DNA of 64,000 bases, taken from positions 1-64,000 of IMG/VR virus record IMGVR_UViG_3300042502_001710; one strand, given 5' to 3'. Positions 60,697 to 64,000 of this stretch are shown one piece after another. This DNA is from a virus. The notes below the pieces were generated by a model that saw only the letters and a program-made list of their open reading frames with translations, searched no databases and had not been told where the DNA came from. The translations under genes were made by a program, and so were the position numbers. The first letter of the stretch is position 1, and every line of letters starts with the position of its first letter.

Positions 60697-61000
60697 TTTG
60701 TTCCCTAATTTTTGCTACGCAAGAAGCTCTTGAAATTTTCTTTGTTGATTGAGATCTTTTTGAGTCAGATAATTCTGATGCGTTTGGCGTCATCACCGTT
60801 GACCCCTTGTTGTTTCTTGCAAACTGCTGATAAAGCAATGTTTCAGCTTTTGTAGTTTCTTTGATGACTATACTTTTTATATATCCTTCTATTGTAGACT
60901 TTGATCTGTCTAGATCTTTGCACAAAGAATCAATAGACATTTCTAAGTTATTGTCAACATAGAACTTTTCTGCTTTGCCCAACGGTCCTTTTTTAGTCAT
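60686..61000 (-). CDS. Small HTH-like protein
   Basis: This 104-residue protein has a helix-turn-helix-like start: GPLGKAEKFYVDNNLEMS then LCKDLDRSKSTIEGYIKSI, where DLDRSKSTIEGYI fits a recognition helix. The rest is Ser/Thr- and Lys-rich and probably disordered. It could be a small DNA-binding regulator. It overlaps neighbours at both ends in the dense leftward operon. Confidence 0.65.
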   Translation of the reverse strand: MTKKGPLGKAEKFYVDNNLEMSIDSLCKDLDRSKSTIEGYIKSIVIKETTKAETLLYQQFARNNKGSTVMTPNASELSDSKRSQSTKKISRASCVAKIREQNGR

Positions 61001-61334
61001 TTAAAAATCCTCTCTGAGCTTTTGTTAAATAAATAGTATTGTTTGTTTTCAAGTATGTTATGTATAAATCAAAGGTGTTTTTAGAAACCCTTCTCATCAT
61101 TGTGTCAAGCGTTCTTTCTCTTCTGCCGTATGGTCCATATGGATCGAAGAGTGCGCCTTGATGAACTCTGATGAGATAACTTTCTCTTAGTTCTTCTCGG
61201 TCTAAGGTTCGTAGGATTTTTGCATGATGTGTAACTTTATCTGATTCTTTTTCTTCTATGATATTTCCAGTCTTGCTGAAAAGAACTGTAGAAGTTTCTT
61301 TACTTGGAATTGAATGACTGTCGATGTATTTCAA
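60993..61334 (-). CDS. Hypothetical protein
   Basis: This 113-residue protein has no recognised family. It is charged, with ESYLIRVHQGALFDPYGPYG near residue 52, then YGRRERTLDTMMRRVSK. The Pro/Gly/Tyr element may be a binding loop. ATGA overlap with the gene at 61331 and eight bases with the gene at 60686 places it in a tight operon with an FmdB-like and a helix-turn-helix-like gene. Confidence 0.65.
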   Translation of the reverse strand: MKYIDSHSIPSKETSTVLFSKTGNIIEEKESDKVTHHAKILRTLDREELRESYLIRVHQGALFDPYGPYGRRERTLDTMMRRVSKNTFDLYITYLKTNNTIYLTKAQRGFLND

Positions 61335-61705
61335 TTTTTCCCCTCCATTATGTATTTAGTTGTTTGGTCTGTTGACATTTTGTTTATTTCTTTGGGCGTA
61401 GCAGATCCGTACTTACTGTTTTTATACCAAGGTTGTGGCGCTTGAATTGTAGATTCTTTTTGCTTATGCTTTGCTTCACTGATTTTAGTTTTATTTTTCT
61501 TGGCGTTTTTATCCGCCAATTGACCTATGGTATTTACGTTTTTCACAGAACCCTGAACGTTGTCAGCCTTAAAATCTCTGTATACATTCTTTGAATTGCA
61601 GACTGAGCATGAAACCTTTTTTGATTTGGCTTTATACTCTGCGACCCTGCATTCAATTTCAGTTGTTGCAGCACAATCTTCGCAACAAAAACTATATGTT
61701 GGCAT
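61331..61705 (-). CDS. FmdB-like zinc ribbon protein
   Basis: This 124-residue protein begins MPTYSFCCEDC, the FmdB zinc-ribbon start (Y-x-F-x-C-x2-C; C8, C11), and the second pair is C33-x2-C36 (SCSVCNSKN). The rest is basic, Lys-rich and probably disordered. The family name comes from a proposed regulator, but its activity is poorly known. It lies next to the PhoH gene. A nucleic-acid-binding role is plausible. Confidence 0.75.
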   Translation of the reverse strand: MPTYSFCCEDCAATTEIECRVAEYKAKSKKVSCSVCNSKNVYRDFKADNVQGSVKNVNTIGQLADKNAKKNKTKISEAKHKQKESTIQAPQPWYKNSKYGSATPKEINKMSTDQTTKYIMEGKN

Positions 61706-61708
61706 AAA

Positions 61709-62398
61709 TTAATTCTCCAATGCTCTCAAAAATCTTCCTATGATTCCATTCCTTTGTATGTCTTCGTATCCAAGTTTACAGATTGCAATGCTATCGATAT
61801 TTTCAAGCTTGTTGATGCATCTGGCCAAGCCGCTTTTACCCTTTAGGTCGTCTTGATTGATATCTCCATTGATAAGAACCTTAGAGTTTTTACCCATTCT
61901 TGACACGAACATCTTGATTTGATCTTCTGTGCAATTCTGAGCTTCATCCAATATCATGTATGCATCATGAAATGTTGCTCCACGCATAACCTCAAGAGGT
62001 CTATATTGAATTTGTTTTTCATTGAGGTAATAACCATAGTAGGCTTGCCCTAGGAAAAACTTTAGATTCTCTTCCATAGGCAAAAGATATGGTGCTATCT
62101 TTTCACTCATTTCTCCGGGCAATGCCCCTATGTCTTTTCCACTGCAAACAAGAGGTCTTGTTATGATAACCTGCTTGGCCAATCCTGAGTGCAAATGTTC
62201 GGCTGCTATTCCAGCGGCGATAAAAGATTTGCCACAACCAGCAGGTCCAGAGCAAAAGATAATATCATTCTCTACGATAGCTCTGATGTAATCTTTTTGA
62301 TTGTCTGTTTTCGCTTCCAATGGTGTTATCTTGGGAGTTGATTTAGAAGTTACTTTCTTGGTGACTACATTATCTTGTCTTCTTCTTCTTGTTGTCAT
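61709..62398 (-). CDS. phoH: PhoH-like ATPase
   Basis: This 229-residue protein has Walker A SGPAGCGKS (residues 50-58), VIITRPLVCSGKDIGALPG, MILDEAQNCT as Walker B and KVLINGDINQDD, the full PhoH signature. It lacks a KH or PIN domain, as in most phage PhoH proteins, and begins with a basic tail (TTRRRRQD). PhoH is common in marine and large phages; its role is not settled, with RNA helicase/RNase-linked and phosphate-stress hypotheses. Start: ATG at 62398. Confidence 0.92.
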   Translation of the reverse strand: MTTRRRRQDNVVTKKVTSKSTPKITPLEAKTDNQKDYIRAIVENDIIFCSGPAGCGKSFIAAGIAAEHLHSGLAKQVIITRPLVCSGKDIGALPGEMSEKIAPYLLPMEENLKFFLGQAYYGYYLNEKQIQYRPLEVMRGATFHDAYMILDEAQNCTEDQIKMFVSRMGKNSKVLINGDINQDDLKGKSGLARCINKLENIDSIAICKLGYEDIQRNGIIGRFLRALEN

Positions 62399-62421
62399 TT
62401 GATAGCCTTTTATGAAAGATT

Positions 62422-62757
62422 TTAAATTACTTGTAATTCCTCTTTTACGAAAATTCCATCTATCATCTTTCCTTTTCTATCTTTGATATCGTTCCAAGCA
62501 ACGTCCAAGCAATGTGCTACAGAGAGATTGTTCCTTTCTGCTATGTTGATCAGTACGACCATCATATCTCCAATGTCGTCCGCAACACTCTTTCCTTTGC
62601 AAACGCTGTCAGAAAGCTCTCCAAGCTCTTGCAGTAGCTTCAACGTTTGATCTTTGTCTGTACTTCCTTTTATAAGGTTTCGGTCATAATGCCATTGTTT
62701 AATCTTTGAAATATAACATGGGACAGACCAATCTTTATTGTCTTCATCGATAATCAT
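62422..62757 (-). CDS. mazG: MazG-like nucleotide pyrophosphohydrolase
   Basis: This 111-residue protein has the all-helical MazG core: LLQELGELSDSVCKG, then DDIGDMMVVLINIAERNN, where Glu/Asp pairs bind Mg and the nucleotide. It probably hydrolyses NTPs or dNTPs and may lower ppGpp-like alarmones, as proposed for phage MazG. It overlaps the nrdB gene as ATGA and belongs with it in nucleotide supply. Confidence 0.85.
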   Translation of the reverse strand: MIIDEDNKDWSVPCYISKIKQWHYDRNLIKGSTDKDQTLKLLQELGELSDSVCKGKSVADDIGDMMVVLINIAERNNLSVAHCLDVAWNDIKDRKGKMIDGIFVKEELQVI

Positions 62758-63827
62758 AATCCTAAATCTCCAAAATCCATGCTGTCTATATCGTTTTTAC
62801 TTGCACCAATCTTATAAGATGTTATTTCGTGTTCTTGAGGTGCGACCTGAACACTTTCACTTTGCATCCAAGCTTGAGTCCATCCAGCCACTGGGTTTTT
62901 ACCAACATTGTCGTAAGGTAGACCAATAGCCTTTCTTCTTGACATACATAGCCAATCAATGTATTGATGCAGAACGGTTTCATTGAGACCTATGATAGAT
63001 CCATCTTTGAACAAGTAAGACGCCCATTCTTTTTCTTCATTTGCTGCATTTTCAAACATTTTTGTGGCAGCTTCTCGGCATTCATATGCAGTTTGAATAA
63101 AACCCTCTGATTCTTCCGTGTGTAGAATCTTTAGGATTTGCTGTGTGTTCATCAAATGCAGAGCTTCATCTCTCTTTATGAGTTTGATGATGTCAGCGTT
63201 TCCAGCCATCTTTTTGTTTTCAGCAAAAGCAAAACTACAAACAAAACTGACATAGAAACGAATAGCCTCCAAAATATTTATACTGATGATAGTCATGTAT
63301 ATTTGTTTTTTGATATCAGACTTTTTATCTGTACAACACGCCATACCCATCAGATTATTATAGTCTGAGATAGCGGTATTCGCACGTTTAATAATCTCTT
63401 TATCTTCATAAATTCCTTCAAAAACTTCTGAAGAGTCAGAGTATACATTCTGAATAATGTAGCTATAACTTTGAGAGTGAATTTTCTCAAAGAATTGCCA
63501 AGTCATCAAACACGCCTCTAGCTCAGTGTTCGTGACAAACTCAAGAAGGGTTGGAACTCCACGGCAGATCACACTGTCGAGCATTGTTTGATATTTAAGA
63601 TTGGATGTGAAAATGAATTTTTCATTGTCACTCATCTGCTTAAAATCTCCCCTGTCTCTCTTTAGTTCAATTTCTTCTGGTCTCCAGAAGTTCATCATTT
63701 GCTTGCTGTCAAGCTCTTTGAAGATAGGATATTTGATGATGTCATATCTTTGTACGCCAAGATCTTGTCCAAGAAACAATGGCTGAGTCATTGGGTCAAC
63801 GTTTTTGAGATTAAAAATTGTTTTCAT
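62754..63827 (-). CDS. nrdB: Ribonucleotide reductase beta subunit (class Ia)
   Basis: This 357-residue protein has the di-iron and radical residues of E. coli NrdB nearly in register: D84, E114, H117, radical Tyr121 (FEKIHSQSYSY), E187 (NILEAIRFYVSF), E221 and H224 (DEALHLMN). The C-terminal tail DIDSMDFGDLGL is the usual alpha-binding peptide. It makes dNDPs for phage replication together with an alpha subunit, which is not in this window and may lie to the right. The start overlaps the end of an HNH endonuclease gene by 17 bases. Confidence 0.95.
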   Translation of the reverse strand: MKTIFNLKNVDPMTQPLFLGQDLGVQRYDIIKYPIFKELDSKQMMNFWRPEEIELKRDRGDFKQMSDNEKFIFTSNLKYQTMLDSVICRGVPTLLEFVTNTELEACLMTWQFFEKIHSQSYSYIIQNVYSDSSEVFEGIYEDKEIIKRANTAISDYNNLMGMACCTDKKSDIKKQIYMTIISINILEAIRFYVSFVCSFAFAENKKMAGNADIIKLIKRDEALHLMNTQQILKILHTEESEGFIQTAYECREAATKMFENAANEEKEWASYLFKDGSIIGLNETVLHQYIDWLCMSRRKAIGLPYDNVGKNPVAGWTQAWMQSESVQVAPQEHEITSYKIGASKNDIDSMDFGDLGL

Positions 63828-64000
63828 TCAAATCCTTTGCGTTACTAGTTGTTCGTATACCTTTTATAAGGTTATCTTCCGCCCACAATGGTTGAAGATT
63901 GCTGTAATGAAAACACTGTTTTTGCTGCTCTGGATCATACATGTCGAACGAGGCGCAGGGTTTTATATGATCGACATGCCACTTTCCGTAGTTTTCTTTT
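63811..64000 (-). CDS. HNH homing-type endonuclease, C-terminal part only
   Basis: The frame is open from the right edge (first full codon at 63999) to the TAA at 63813-63811, about 62 residues. It reads GKWHVDHIKPCASFD, then CFHYSNLQPLWAEDNLIKG, the C-terminal half of an HNH nuclease: H-x2-D-H-I and N-x2-P-L-W-x-x-x-N. The start is outside the window. Its stop lies inside nrdB, so it is probably inserted just upstream of nrdB, as homing endonucleases often are at nrd genes. Confidence 0.85.
   Translation of the reverse strand, partial: KENYGKWHVDHIKPCASFDMYDPEQQKQCFHYSNLQPLWAEDNLIKGIRTTSNAKDLNENNF

Noticed and set aside
24252-64000. + strand ORFs over the leftward genes
   Set aside because: They are short, lack ribosome binding sites and recognisable domains, and lie opposite well-supported genes.
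1-64000. tRNA, CRISPR array, insertion sequence or attachment site
   Set aside because: I saw no cloverleaf, regular spaced repeats, transposase or integrase; the gaps are too short to hold most of these.

Overview
The window looks like part of a large tailed-phage genome. It is AT-rich and almost gap-free, with many genes overlapping by 1 to 20 bases. It has two convergent blocks: giant virion-type genes on the + strand, and replication, nucleotide-metabolism and glycan genes on the - strand. The hallmarks are a DnaB-type helicase, a DnaG-type primase, a RecA-type recombinase, a C-family DNA polymerase, PhoH, MazG, ribonucleotide reductase beta, a dNMP kinase and at least two homing-type endonucleases. 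I see no tRNA, rRNA, CRISPR array, insertion sequence or integrase. The host cannot be read directly. Two Tat-signal DUF1501 proteins, a family very abundant in Planctomycetes and related bacteria, hint at such a host, but this is inference.

Region 1 (1-24177, + strand) holds six structural-type genes. The first is cut by the left edge and still encodes at least 3931 residues. It carries seven FG-GAP (integrin-like beta-propeller) motifs, a LamG-like stretch and two blocks of short beta-strand repeats. Four more genes follow head to tail. The last, a 250-residue protein, has its own near-consensus promoter (TTAACA-N17-TATAAT) and a strong ribosome binding site. A 10-bp-stem terminator at 24203-24231 can work in both directions, where the two blocks meet.

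Region 2 (24252-26112, - strand) is the distal end of the leftward block: a zinc-ribbon protein, a Rad52/ERF-like annealing candidate and an HTH/NUMOD-like/PD-(D/E)XK homing endonuclease. Region 3 (26105-40882 and 44951-48339) is a glycan island of about 20 genes: GDP-fucose synthase, a UDP-sugar epimerase-like protein, many GT-A and GT-B glycosyltransferases, several methyltransferases and a nucleotidyltransferase-like protein. Two of its proteins are fusions (GT2-methyltransferase and GT-A/GT-B). Inside the island (40982-44877) lies a DNA polymerase III alpha gene split in two, with a DnaQ-like proofreading exonuclease gene between the halves.

Region 4 (48387-63827) carries a phage-conserved 333-residue protein, the DUF1501 pair, a RecB/Cas4-like nuclease, dNMP kinase, primase, GMP reductase, helicase, a possible UvsY-like protein, an endonuclease, RecA, small unknown genes, an FmdB-like zinc ribbon, PhoH, MazG and NrdB. 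A truncated HNH endonuclease gene ends inside the start of nrdB at the right edge. Together the genes describe a phage that runs much of its own replication, recombination and dNTP supply, and spends over 20 kb on glycan chemistry.
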